From assembly GCA_958450365.1 (NCBI GenBank), contig CAUEEP010000915.1:682001-746000 (forward strand): a stretch of 64,000 nucleotides of DNA, written 5' to 3'. The notes below the pieces were generated by a model. It ran no database searches, had not been told where the DNA came from, and worked only from the letters and a program-made list of their open reading frames with translations. Shown in pieces: positions 1 to 11,500 of the stretch. How positions within the stretch are numbered: position 1 is the first letter of the stretch; every line of letters begins with the position of its first letter. This DNA is from Mesorhabditis belari. Its lineage: Eukaryota; Nematoda; Chromadorea; Rhabditida; Rhabditidae. The position numbers and the translations under genes were made by a program.

Positions 1-795
1 CCGCGCAACATCGACTCAAATTTTGCGCGCAAACATTGAAGACTTCATTGAAAAAAAGAGTTTAGCGTTTGCATTGAGTTGCGGAGAAACAGAAAGAACA
101 AAAGTGCTCCCGATGTTTGATCCCTCGATCTTCCTCTTTTGTTTAGCCAAAGATCATCCCAATCCGTGACATTCATTCATCTTTTGTCAATCTTTGTCTT
201 CAATTCAATTCCTATTCAAGTTCCGTTACCCGAACAATCACTTTTTATTGATATTTCCACATATCTTTGATCACTTCCAAACTATTGTTGATTGAAAGAT
301 TAAATAATCGATTATTTGACCATCTCCAGCTCTCAAAGTTCTTCAAAAATCTTTTCAATTTCAGTAACGGTTGTTACTATTGGGCTGGTGAATTGAAAAC
401 TCGTACTTATTTAGTGAATCGTGAAATATTTGCGAGTTGGTTATAAAAGAGTGACTGAGTCGATGATTAGAAACAAGAAATTCTTGAACAATTTGAGCTT
501 GAAACAAGATTAAGGCTAGCTATGTTGGGGAATAATGAATCAATAATGCTTACTTATGCTTCTAGTACTTATAGAAAGTTTTTTATATTGCTTCTAGTGC
601 TTTTAGAAGAGGAAAATTCATTGAGTTGAGTCATTCAGCATTGTAGAATCTATGCTAACTTTTGAGCTATCTACCTTGTCAAGTTTTCGTTTAACAATGA
701 TGATTACTATGAGATTAATATGAGATTACTATTAAAGATTACTATATACTTACTTATCCTTTTGGTACTTATAGAAAGTGCTTCTAGTGCTTTTA

Positions 796-1316
796 TTGGG
801 TTGGTGAATTGAAAACTGCGGGCTATTGTCATATGTGACAGTTTGAGCACTTTCTTCAAAAGAAACCCATTTTGGTGTCAATGGAAAAGTTGTAGAGAAT
901 CAAAAATCAAGCTTGTATCCAAATTTTCAGAACGATTCAAAAACTGGTTTTCAAGAAATGCGAAATTTACGAAACTTTCACAAAACTTGCATTTTAAGCG
1001 AAACTACTAAGTGTATCTTTTTGGAAATTTGGCTATAAGCCTAATTTTTGATTCTCTACAACTTTTCTATTGACACCAAAATGGGTTTCTTTTGAAGAAA
1101 GTGCTGAAACTGGGACATCTCCAGTCCTCGATTTTTGAGTCTCACACTTGTCTCACACACAAACCAAAATCCTACTACGAAAGAGGAATCCGCAAATTGC
1201 CTATAAAATGGGCAGAAGTCGTCAATAATAATGGAAATTATTTGGAATGAATTGATCGTTTTATGTTGAATAAATTTTAGTTCAAAGTTCCCGCAGGTTT
1301 CAATTCACCAACCCAA
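796..1316. mobile_element. Non-autonomous mariner element, copy A
   Basis: A 521-bp element flanked by TA dinucleotides. Its terminal inverted repeats begin TTGGGTTGGTGAATTGAAAA and end in the complement at 1297-1316. Just inside the ends is an inner inverted repeat (cactttcttcaaaagaaacc). The termini resemble mariner-family TIRs (TTAGGTTGGTG type). There is no transposase frame. The copy sits at the TA of a repeated sequence (380-795) that also flanks the copies at 22727 and 24925. That sequence itself starts with a mariner-like end at 380, so this is a nested insertion. Confidence 0.85.
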
Positions 1317-2137
1317 TATTACTTGAACAGTTGAAGTTTTGATTATTCTAATCTTTCAAAATCAATCATTTCCTCAGAACCCCTAAACTGCAACTATCAA
1401 ATTGTCTTAACACTCAGGATTTTCTCCATGTACGGGCTTTTTTTTAAAAGTTAGGCGAAACGGGGGTAACGTGAAACCACGTCACCGATTGAGATCGGCG
1501 AAAATTGAAGAGTTGCGTTGATCAGGGTCGGCAAAGAATGATCGGAGACAAGTTGAGAGAAAGGGAAAAGGGGAAATGTTCTCTAATGAAAGATGATATC
1601 AAAATCTTGTGGATCATTTCACAAATTGAAGAATGTAGGGTGTAAAGGAACGAAACATAGAGAACATTCTCTGCTTTAGTCCCTCTGTAGTCTAATGCTC
1701 TTGTTTTACAAGCTCGAGTTTGAATGATTGATCAAAAATAGTCGATTATTAGTCAAAAATCGTTCATAACGATTGAATTTTATCCAAAAAAACCCTTGAT
1801 TTCCTTTGGTTTTTGACTTTAATCTAGAGTTTTTGGGTTACAAGTGAAAACAGAAGTACTTTTCTACTACTCTTTTCTCTTTTCTCTTTCTACTACTCTT
1901 TTCTCAAGTTTGTAAACTGATTTAACACTTGCTTCACCTAGAAAAAAGACCAGTAATCTTTATTTTCCAAATCCCTGATCTTTCCTCTTGGAAATTTCTT
2001 TCGTTATACCCTTCTCCTTTTTTCATGACCATTATCAAGAGATTGGAATCCAGATCGAATCGGAGAATTCCCTCTCTCTGCCTCTCTTTCTTTCCCAATC
2101 TCGTGTCGGAGATCCTTTTTTTTGCTCGTGCTCCTTT

Positions 2138-2151
2138 GTGTGACGTCACAC
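2138..2151. promoter_or_regulatory. CRE-like palindrome
   Basis: A perfect 14-bp palindrome gtgtgacgtcacac containing the full CREB/ATF site TGACGTCA. It lies 3.4 kb upstream of the nuclear receptor start, in DNA with no supported gene. A second TGACGTCA occurs at 3835-3842. Function is inferred from the motif only; such sites also occur by chance. Confidence 0.3.
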
Positions 2152-2509
2152 AGTCCAAAATCATTTCTTGCTCGGAACTGATTTTCAAAGAGAGCTCTGA
2201 AACAGTTTTCCCGCATCTTGTGCTGAATTTTCTTTTTGTGCAAATCGGTGAAAAGATCGTGAACAATGGATGTTCTTGAGGTAATCTCTGGTGTCATTTC
2301 TTTATCTTTTTTTTTAATAGAATGACAGCTAACTAACAAATAATAGGCTAAACTAATAGAGTTCAATTTTCATCAGTAAATCTATCAAAAAACAAATCAT
2401 TAGAAATCATTAAAGTCATTAGAAGTTCTCTAATTCTTATTATTTAATCAACACGTGAAAAATTCGATAATTACTTCCTCATTTTTGCCTATTTTCTTAT
2501 CAGAAAGCT

Positions 2510-3455
2510 AAAATTGGGTGGTAAAGCGCTTCTCACATTCACAAAGACTTTTTGAGTAGTGATCATTTTCAAAATGTTTTCAAAACTGAACACATTGTGC
2601 CTGAAATAGACCTGGGTTGGGTCGGGCGTGCTTTGTGCTCCACCGTAAACTAAATCGATCTGGCACACCAAATTTCTCATTTTTCTCGCAGCAGCAGTTT
2701 GGTTTCGGGATTTCTTCTTCTTTTTGAGTAGTGATCATTTTCAAAATGTTTTCAAAACTGTGCCTGAAATAGACCTGGGTCGGGCGTTCTTTGCGCTCCG
2801 CCGTAAACTAAATTGATCTGGCACACGGAAATCCAAATTTTTCGCGAAATCCCGAAACCAAACTACTGATGCGAGAAAAATGAGGAATTTGGTGTGCCAG
2901 ATCGATTTAGTTTACGTTGAAGCGCAAAGAACGACGGAACAAACCCATCTCTGAACTTTTATCTTCTCATAACTAGTTCTGGATCACTTTTTATCACTAG
3001 ACCTGGGTCGGTCGTTCTTTGCGCTCCTCCGTAAACTAAATCGAACTGGCACACCGAAATCCCAATTTTTCGCGAAATCCCGAAACCAAACTACTGATGC
3101 GAGAAAAATGAGGAATTTGGTGTGCCAGGTCGATTTAGTTTACGTTGGAGCGCAAAGTACGACCGATCGAACTCATCTCTGAACTTTTATCTTCTCATAA
3201 CTAGTTCTGGATCAATTTAATTTAATCTCGAGACCTCGGTCCGGCGTTCTTTGCGCTCCGCCGTAAACTAAAACGATCTAGCACACCGAAATCCCAATTT
3301 TTCAAGAAGAAATCCCGAAACCAAACTGCTGATGCGAGAAAAATGAGGAATTTGGTGTGCCAGATCGATTTAGTTTACGGCGGAGCGCAAAGAACGACCG
3401 ATCGAACCCATCTCTGAACTTTTATCTTCTCATAACTAGTTCTGGATCACTTTTA
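2510..3455. repeat. Tandem palindromic repeat units of about 230 bp
   Basis: Three to four related units in a row. Each unit has inverted arms built on TTTGCGCTCC..CGTAAACTAAATCGATCTGGCACACC and its reverse complement, separated by a short spacer containing cccgaaaccaaact. Units are joined by a shared linker (catctctgaacttttatcttctcataactagttctgg) seen near 2950, 3173 and 3412. The first unit (2510-2700) is partial and diverged. This looks like a foldback MITE that has been tandemly amplified. Confidence 0.75.
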
Positions 3456-4085
3456 ATCCTCCCCAGATTAGATCCTTTTAAGCAGATCTTTTAACTTGAA
3501 CACTATAAATCTTAGTAAATGGACATTTGTTTTTGTTGCATTTGTATAAAGAATTTCTTTTAATTCTTGTAACCAATGTATCCATCCAATAGCTAAACCA
3601 TTTTTTTTTTACACTTCTTGAATCTTGCTTAATGTTTTGATTGATTTTGACAGTTTCAAATCGTTTTAACATATTCTTTCCTTGCAATTATACGTGACTT
3701 TTGACTTATATGTGATCATTCTCTTTTTCAAAATAGGAAGAGCGCTTTTCTTCAACCAGCAGCAAAACCAGGAGCAGATTTTCGCCAAAAAAAAAATTAG
3801 CGAATGGTCACTGGAAAAGAGATGGATCGGGTAGTGACGTCAAATTCGATTCTTTCTTGTATCCCGTTTTTTTCTTTTCTTTTCTTTTCTTTTTCCTATT
3901 TCAGATCCATTTTCTCAATGAATCTTCTAGTGAAAAAGAAAGGAAAAGAGCACATTTAGCTTGAGCTTTTTTTTTTCTTCTCAACCCCGTTCTCCAATAG
4001 GATACGGTATGATCATTTACACATAGTTTATCTTAAAATCTTAAAATCTTAAACTCTTGAAATCTTGAAACATTTTAAAGTCATA

Positions 4086-4345
4086 TGGCCAGATGGCCGA
4101 CCGGTTAGAAGTCTTGTCTCTTAAGACTTTCTTAAGAGAGAAGGTTGAGGGTTCAATTACTCTAGCAAGATCAAAATGTTTCTTTTTCCCACCAAGTGGG
4201 TTTTTTTCTTTCACAACATTTAGGGTAATCGGGGTAATAGGGGTAACAGCCGCAGTGCTATAAAATTGTGTTTTTAGACGTTTATGTCTTATTATGTATC
4301 CTTTGTTTGTATGATATTATTGGCTTTCAATAAATGTGTTCATTA
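4086..4345 (+). repeat. tRNA-derived SINE-like repeat, copy 1
   Basis: The head resembles a tRNA with a Leu-type layout: a box-A-like segment at about 4093-4112 (gccgaccggttagaag), a long variable stretch, and a box-B-like ggttgagggttcaatta at 4143-4159. It is followed by a body starting tcaaaatgtttctttttccc. The body recurs almost intact 340 bp downstream, which supports a dispersed repeat rather than a working tRNA. The 5' and 3' acceptor strands pair only in part. Confidence 0.5.
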
Positions 4346-4439
4346 GGCCACCAGCTCGCATTTGAGGGAAAGCGTGCCAACCTTATAAACCTACCGAAAT
4401 TGGGACCAAATTTTGTACGCAAAATATCTCACGTTACAG

Positions 4440-4632
4440 AGTCCGGTTAGGAGTCTTGCCTCTTAAGCGGAAGGTCGATAAAAATGTTTCTTTTTCCCAT
4501 CAAGTGGATTTTTTTCTATCACAACATTTAGGGTAATCGGGGTAATCGGGGTAACAGCCGCAGTGCCATAAAATTGTCTGTTTAGACCATTATCTCTTAT
4601 TATTTATCCTTTCTTTGTTTCACATTATTGGT
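4440..4632 (+). repeat. tRNA-derived SINE-like repeat, copy 2 (head truncated)
   Basis: Begins inside the tRNA-like head (gagtccggttaggagtcttg at 4440), lacks the box-B segment, and continues into the same body as copy 1 (aaaaatgtttctttttccca, then ttagggtaatcggggtaatc). Differences from copy 1 are scattered substitutions, so the two are old. Confidence 0.5.
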
Positions 4633-5154
4633 TTAAAAAAAAATATGTTTTAATCCTTGAACTTTCTATTCTTTTGATAAATCTACTTCAATTACTATAA
4701 GAATTCTTCTCTAGTTTATCATCTAATTAACTCAAAAGTTGATATAACTCAAAAACAAATGATGATTTATATTCATATCTGCTCAGCATTCCCAGGGGAT
4801 CTCCACTTTTCTCACTCCGAATCTATCATAACACAAATCAGGGAATTTTAAGTACTGTGATTCTGTGCGATTGATGAGAAAAGAATTACTGAATTCTAAG
4901 CTTTTAGATGTATTTTAGACCAAAAGTTTGGCATTTTGATGTCAAAATTCATATTCTCGCAAAAGTTTATTTATATAAGAATATTGACCTTGACTTTTGA
5001 GTACCTAGCCAAGGTTTGCGGTCTAGGTTGTAAGCTTTGTTTGACAAAATTGATTGGAAACATTTTAGACGCTTAAAAACTGCTAAAGTTGTTTAATTTT
5101 TCAAATTCTTATGGTAGATTTTAGTCTACTTAGCTTACTTGTACTGTTTTGAAC

Positions 5155-5465
5155 CTCAGCTTTGGATTTGAGCTTTGGATTTCATCTTTGGATCTGAGCT
5201 TTGGATCTGAGCTTTGGATCTCGGCTTTGAACCCCAGCTTTGGATTTGAGCTTTGGTTTTGAGCATTGGATCTCAGCTTTGAACCTCAGCTTTGGATTTG
5301 AGCTTTGGTTTTGAGCTTTGGATCTGAGCTTTGGATCTGACCTTTAGATCTGAGCTTTGGATCACAGCTTTAGATCTCAGCTTTGGATCTCAGCTTTGAA
5401 CCTGAGCTTTGAGCCTCAGCTTTGGATCTCAGCTTTAAATCTCAGCTTTAAATCTCAGCTTTGAA
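5155..5465 (+). repeat. 12-bp minisatellite (AGCTTTGGATCT)
   Basis: About 25 tandem units of agctttggatct with variants ending tttgag, ctcag, ctgag or cctcag. It stops at the leader of the nuclear receptor gene, about 90 bp before its ATG, so it lies in the promoter or outron. Confidence 0.85.
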
Positions 5466-5554
5466 TGCTTCAATGCTGTTTAAAGTCTGAAAATCTATAC
5501 ATTTCTGCTTTTCAAATTGTTTCAATTTCCATTTCTACAAACAAATTCCAGTTA

Positions 5555-8500
5555 ATGTTACCGTCTCCTCTCCTCATCTCTTCACCAACCGTAATCCATG
5601 ATGAAAGAATGATGTTTGGTGAGATGAGTGGCTTATCCAATCTCCACAATCTCCACAATCATCATCATCATTCATCATTTTCCTCATCTTCATCCAGTCC
5701 AATTCAATCTATGCCTTACATTCAAGAAATGGAGAAATTTGGGTAGGAGAATGGAGATTACTTCTGTTGAGTTGTCTTGTCGCAAATCCTTGCTTAAACA
5801 TAGTGAACATTTGAATTCGTTGTGCTTTATTGCATGCTTGTTTTTGTTTTTATGATTGTTTCTTTCATTAGAAATAGTATCTTTTTCAAATTCAGATTAG
5901 AAACGAGTCCACGAATCGATCCATCACACAGTGCGTTTCCAATGACGATGTATTCAACAGTTGATCTGACTCCTGTCATTCAACGACTTCTGCTTGAAAT
6001 GAACAGTGAGTTTGAGCTTTTTCAAATCTTATTTATCAAGAATTATTTCTAAAAGTTGAATTTCTAAGGTTAATCCATCAAAATCAAAACAGACAGGCAT
6101 CAAAATTTTAACGAAACAGTTTCAAGCAAAGACTTTTGCTTCAGTAAAGCCATAAGCTTTAGCTTTAATGCTTACTTCTTCAGCTCCTTCTTCAGCTCCT
6201 TCATCAGCTCCTTCATCAGCTCCTTCATCAGCAACTTCTTCAGCTCCTTCATCAGCTCCTCCTTCAGCACCTTCTTCAGCTCCTTCTTCAGCTCCTTCTT
6301 CAGCCCTTCACACCCATCAGCCCCATGAGCCCTTCACCCTCATCAGCTCCTTCCCCTTCATCAGCTCCTCCTTCAGCACCTTCTTCAGCTCCTTCTTCAG
6401 CTCCTTCTTCAGCTATAGTAAAAGTTCCAATGCAAGCTACAATCAGCCAATCGGAGATCATTTTGAATTCAGCTTTGAAGCAAATCTTCTTCACAAAACA
6501 CCAAAGAGCTTTAAAAACCGAATTCTAAAATAATCTCTACTTTTTGAAATATTTTCATTGATGAAAATTCATATCTAAATTGACCTATAAAAAAGATAAA
6601 AAGTTAAAAAAATAATTTCAATCCCAAGTTAAGGCTTTATCCACATCCACAAAGTACAAAAAAATCGTGAAATCCTCGTACTTCAAAGCTGAACTTTACA
6701 TTCTCATCCAGATTAACCACTTAAAGAAATTAGAATCACCGATGCTTTTATCTAAGCTTTTATATCTTTAGAAATAAAAATTCTTCCATATGAATCGGTT
6801 GCAAATTTTCAATTATAGTTTTTGTATTTTGAACGAATTGATTGCAACTAATTGCAACTAATCCAGCCCGTAGCTCTTTCAGACAATTCTCTTTGTGGAA
6901 AAAACGCTCGATAAACTTTCCCCCAACAATATCATTTTTTAATTAGTTTGTGGAAAAGCAAAAGCGACTTTTTTTAGAAGAGATTTTTGCAAAATATAGA
7001 AAAGAGGGATGTTGAAAAGGTTCATTGAAATTATTATATTTTATTTGTTGTAATAGTTAATCCTACTTTATCAAAGACTTCTGTACTTTGTGGATGCTAA
7101 AGCCCTAACTTGGGATTGAAATTATTTTTTTAACTTTTTATCTTTTTTATAGGTCAATTTAGATATGAATTTTCATCAATGAAAATATTTCAAAAAGTAG
7201 AGATTTTTTTAGAATTCGGTTTTTGAGGCTCTTTGTTGTTTTGTGAAGAAGATTTGCTTCAAAACTGAATTCAAAATGATCTCTGATTGGCTGATTGTAG
7301 CTTGCATTGGAACTTTTACTATAGCTGAAGAAGGAGCTGAAGAAGGAGCTGAAGAAGGAGCTGAAGAAGGAGCTGAAGAAGGAGCTGATGAAGGAGCTGA
7401 TGAAGGAGCTGATGAAGGAGCTGATGAAGGAGCTGATGAAGGAGCTGAAGAAGGAGCTGAAGAAGGAGCTGAAGAAGGAGCTGAAGAAGGAGCTGATGAA
7501 GGAGCTGAAGAAGGTGCTGATGAAGGAGCTGAAGAAGGAGCTGAAGAAGGAGCTGAAGAAGGAGCTGAAGAAGCAAGCATTAGAGCTAAAGCTTATGGCT
7601 TTGCTGAAGCAAAAGTCTTTTCCACAAAGCACAAAAAAATCCTGAAATTCTTGTACTTCAAAGCCGAACTTTGCATTCTCATCCAGATTAACCACTTAAA
7701 GAAATGAGAATCACCGATGCGGATCTAAGCTTTTATATCTTTAGAAATAAAAATTCTTCCATATGAATCGGTTGCAAATTTTCAATTACAGTTTTTGTAT
7801 TTTGAACGAATTGATTGCAACTAATTGCAACTAATCCAGCCCGTAGCTCTTTCAGACAATTCTCTTTGTGGAAAAAACGCTCGATAAACTTTCCCCCAAC
7901 AATATCAATTTTTAATTAGTTTGTGGAAAAGCAAAAGCGACTTTTTTTAGAAGAGATTTTTGCAAAGTATAGAAAAGAGGGATGTTGAAAAGGTTCATTG
8001 AAATTATTATATTTTATTTGTTGTAATAGTTAATCCTATTTTATCAAAGACTTCTATAACTTTAATTAATGTTTTTATTTACTCAAAGCTTAAAGATATT
8101 CTTCCTCAAATTTGAAACTATTCAATTAAGAAGTATTATTGTTTACAAAAGGGTTTATTTCCGAATTGGTCACGTATATCTAATATCTATCAGTGTCTGT
8201 CTGTACGAGCATTTTCTCGAACCTGTTTTGACCAATAAAGCTAAAACTTCTTTAGAAAAGCTTAGAATATGTTGTAGTTGTGCGATTTAAATTTTAAAAA
8301 ATCAAAAAATCAAGAAAGAATGGCACTAGGGGAGTCGAACCCGGCTCGTGTGGGCGGCAGAAATCTGCGCTCTCGACTGAGCCACGGCGACCATCAGTTG
8401 CTCGAAAACATTTAGCGACAAAAGCCTAGAGGCGGGTTTTTCAGCTGTTTAGGTGTATAAACCTGTATTCAACTGATATACTACTAGTATTTGGTTGAAA

Positions 8501-11500
8501 ACAACTCCTTTGAGTAAAACAGCTAGTACAGCTAGTTCTAGTAAAACAGCTCCTTTGAGTTCACTCTTCCCCCCGTTCTCTAAAAATTTGATGTCCCAAC
8601 CCAGCTCAACCTCTTCAAAGTAAACATTTCGTAAAATAAAGAGCCTTTCTCTGAGAGAAATTCGTAAAAAGATGAGAAAAAGGGGACACCTTGCACCTAA
8701 GACAAGAAAAGTCTGACTGTTTGCCCAAAAACGGTAGCTTTTCCAAAAGAAAAGAAAAGACAGACCATCGTCGATTTCTCCAAAAGTCTCGAGGAAGCTT
8801 TCAATCTCTTTCAATCCAAGCAATCATCTTTCTTTAAGAAGAATTTTCTCGTTTCGTTCCTGATCATCCACTTTTCTTGTTCTTTCGACGTTTTGCAAAA
8901 GACTTGCAGAAATCTATTGAAACATACCTTCTTTGGAATGCTCAGAAACTTGACTAGACTATTTTTCTGTTTCAATCTTTTTCTCATATCAATTCATTCA
9001 TCTTTTCAATCAATTACGGTGACTCATCCTAAAAATATCGTTTCAATCACTTTTTAATTGAAACGATAATCCATTCTTGAGTAGTTTCTTTGTTTCCTGT
9101 CTAAAATATTACCCCACTTTCCAGCTAATGGATTCTTTAGTACTTTCAAAGACTCTAGAAGCGTTTAAACGCGTTTCTTTTACAATATCTTACTTACTGT
9201 ATCAATTCGTGAAATTCCTTTAATGTTTTCAATCAATAATAATTAGAAAACTGTTCAATTATCAGAAAAACTTTGCTTTTCAGAGCTAGGCACAACTCCA
9301 ATGCTTGATGTGGTTGCGCTTTCGGAGTGCGGAGAACTGATCGCTGGGACGGCGACTCAAGAAGTGAAATTAGAAGAAGGACTGACGATTTTCAATCCAT
9401 TACCCAATGAACCATCTTGCTCAAGGCCTCATTCTGAATCGGTAAGTGATTCAAAAGTTTTCTAACTACTTATGATTTCTTACTTATGACTTATGTGTGT
9501 TAAAAGCGTCTAATTTTGATAATAAAATTCATTTGTTTCAGGATCATTCCAATCGCAAACGTATCTTTGATAAACCCTGTGCAATTTGTCATGGACTAGC
9601 ATCTGGCTATCATTATGAGGTAAAGCAAATGAATGAAATGATTATCGGACATTTGATACGCGTCCGCCCCTTTTCCATTGAAAAACTTTGAGACCAAATA
9701 TCTTGGTGTTGAGTTATCGAATTTAAATATTCTTGGTATCATTTGATGCGCCAAGTCTTTCTCTGTCGATTGGTACAAATAGAATTTCAATTGAACAGCC
9801 TAACACAAAGAAATTTGAGCTCAAAGTTTGCCGATGGCAAAAGCGGCCGCGCAAATGTCCCACAATCAATTAAACAGACTGTTTTTTCAGACTCCATCTT
9901 GCAACTCATGTAAAACTTTCTTCCGACGAACAGTCATCTCAGCGAAGAATTACAAATGTATTAAAGGAGATGGACGATGTCTATCGAGTGGAAAAATACG
10001 TGAGTATTTAAGAAAATGAAAAAACAACAACTTTCTATCACTTCCTCTTTTTGGATCATTGAATAGAAAAGACAAAGATGAAACTTGTTTCTTTCAAATC
10101 ACATGATCATCTTTCGAAAATAAGAACTTTGATCCTCTGTTCCACCTAGATTGCCTAAATTTTATCAAAAAAAAACATTTCAGCAGCGAAAATCAAATGT
10201 CGACAATGTCGTTTTCTTAAATGTATCCAACAAGGAATGAGACCGGAAAGTGGGCATTACAGCTAATTTTTTAAAAACAAATCAATCAACAGTACATTTT
10301 AAATAAAAGATTTAGCTGTTTCTACATCAAAAGACGGTATCTCTACACCGATCAAGAATGAACTTCAACAATACTCTCCAGCTGAAAGTAAGGCATTTTT
10401 TTTGATTGTTAAATGAATATTATTATATAGATATTCAATGAGAGGTTAAAAATAGGAAAATAGAATATAGGAAATGATAGAAAAACTGTTTCAAAGACAG
10501 GAAATGAGAAAAACTGTTTCTAAGCCAGAAAATTATAGAAAAACTATTAGAAAGACGATTTAGAAAACTCTTTCATAGAAAATGGTAGAAACTATTTCAA
10601 AGACAGAAAATGATAGAAAAGCTATTTCCTAGACAGAAAATGGTAGACAAACTCTTTTATAGACAAAAAAAATGGTAGAAAAGCTATTTCAAAGACAGAA
10701 AATTATAGAAAAACTGTTTCAAAGCCAGAAAATTATAGAAAAACTATTAGAAAGACAGAAAATTATACAAAAAACTCTTTCATAGACAGATATATGGTAG
10801 AAACTACTTCAAATACAGTTGAACAACTCAGGTCCAAGCTCTTCATACATCACCGAACCAAGCACAAGTCCTCAAATCGACATCATCGTCTATACTCATT
10901 GCATTTCAGCGCTTGGAGATGTGCGTTCATTCTAGATTTTAATTTTTAATCTTTACATCTGACATCAAGATTCTAGATTGATGACAGAATTCGGTTACTT
11001 CGTCACAGTGATTTTGACCCATTCAAATCAGAGACTGGATTGGTGACTTTATTGAATCAACCATCTCTTCTCGATCAAGTCAACAAGTTCAAAGTTTGTT
11101 ATGAAAATTTTCAAATGACAAAGCCAAATTTAGCAAGTGAGCAACTGGTTGACGCATCCACGAATCTCTCCATCAAGGGGGCCATGTCTTGAATCTCCAT
11201 CTTGTCGAGATCTCTCCGAATGGCTTTGTCTAGATTTAATCTGTGCTGTAGAGTATATGAAACGATTTGCTCTCTTCAATGGGATGTCTTTTCAGAAACA
11301 GGTAGACAGATCATAGATGATTTTAAATTTTACAAAACAATCCTGAACTTGTGAAGTCAATTCATTGATTTCAGTGTGAAGTGATTCATCGATGTGCCCT
11401 TCCTTTATCGATGGCCGTTCTCTGCTTTGAATCAGTCTTGAATGGGCATTCTGCTCTAATGTTACCCGATGGAATCTCTCCTGTTTCTATCTTGCCAACT

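Larger units (their letters stand above)
1..5554. other. Intergenic / upstream region of the nuclear receptor gene
   Basis: No gene can be supported here. One reading frame is open from the left edge to about 169 and could be the tail of an exon entering from the left, but no acceptor or homology is visible. The rest is non-coding: a mariner copy with repeat flank (380-1316), palindromic repeats (about 2510-3455), two SINE-like copies (4086-4632) and a 12-bp array (5155-5465). The open frames near 1929-2366 overlap on both strands, are rich in Phe/Ser/Lys and show no family signature, so they are not called. A pyrimidine-rich stretch at 1860-1905 and the CRE-like palindrome at 2138 may be regulatory. 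Confidence 0.6.

Noticed and set aside
2..169. Frame open from the window edge, possible last exon of an upstream gene
   Set aside because: Only 56 codons, no visible acceptor and no recognisable domain; left as a possibility in the intergenic entry.
1929..2366. Overlapping 110-120-codon frames on both strands
   Set aside because: No family motif, low-complexity composition, and equally long frames on both strands.
6168..6533. 121-codon Ser-Ala-Pro-Ser open frame
   Set aside because: Same minisatellite in the opposite orientation; intronic.
7159..7707. Open frames of 123-178 codons on both strands with Glu-Glu-Gly-Ala or Ser-Ala-Pro-Ser repeats
   Set aside because: They are produced by a 12-bp tandem array (period divisible by 3) inside NHR intron 2. 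All frames stay open, and there is no independent coding signal.
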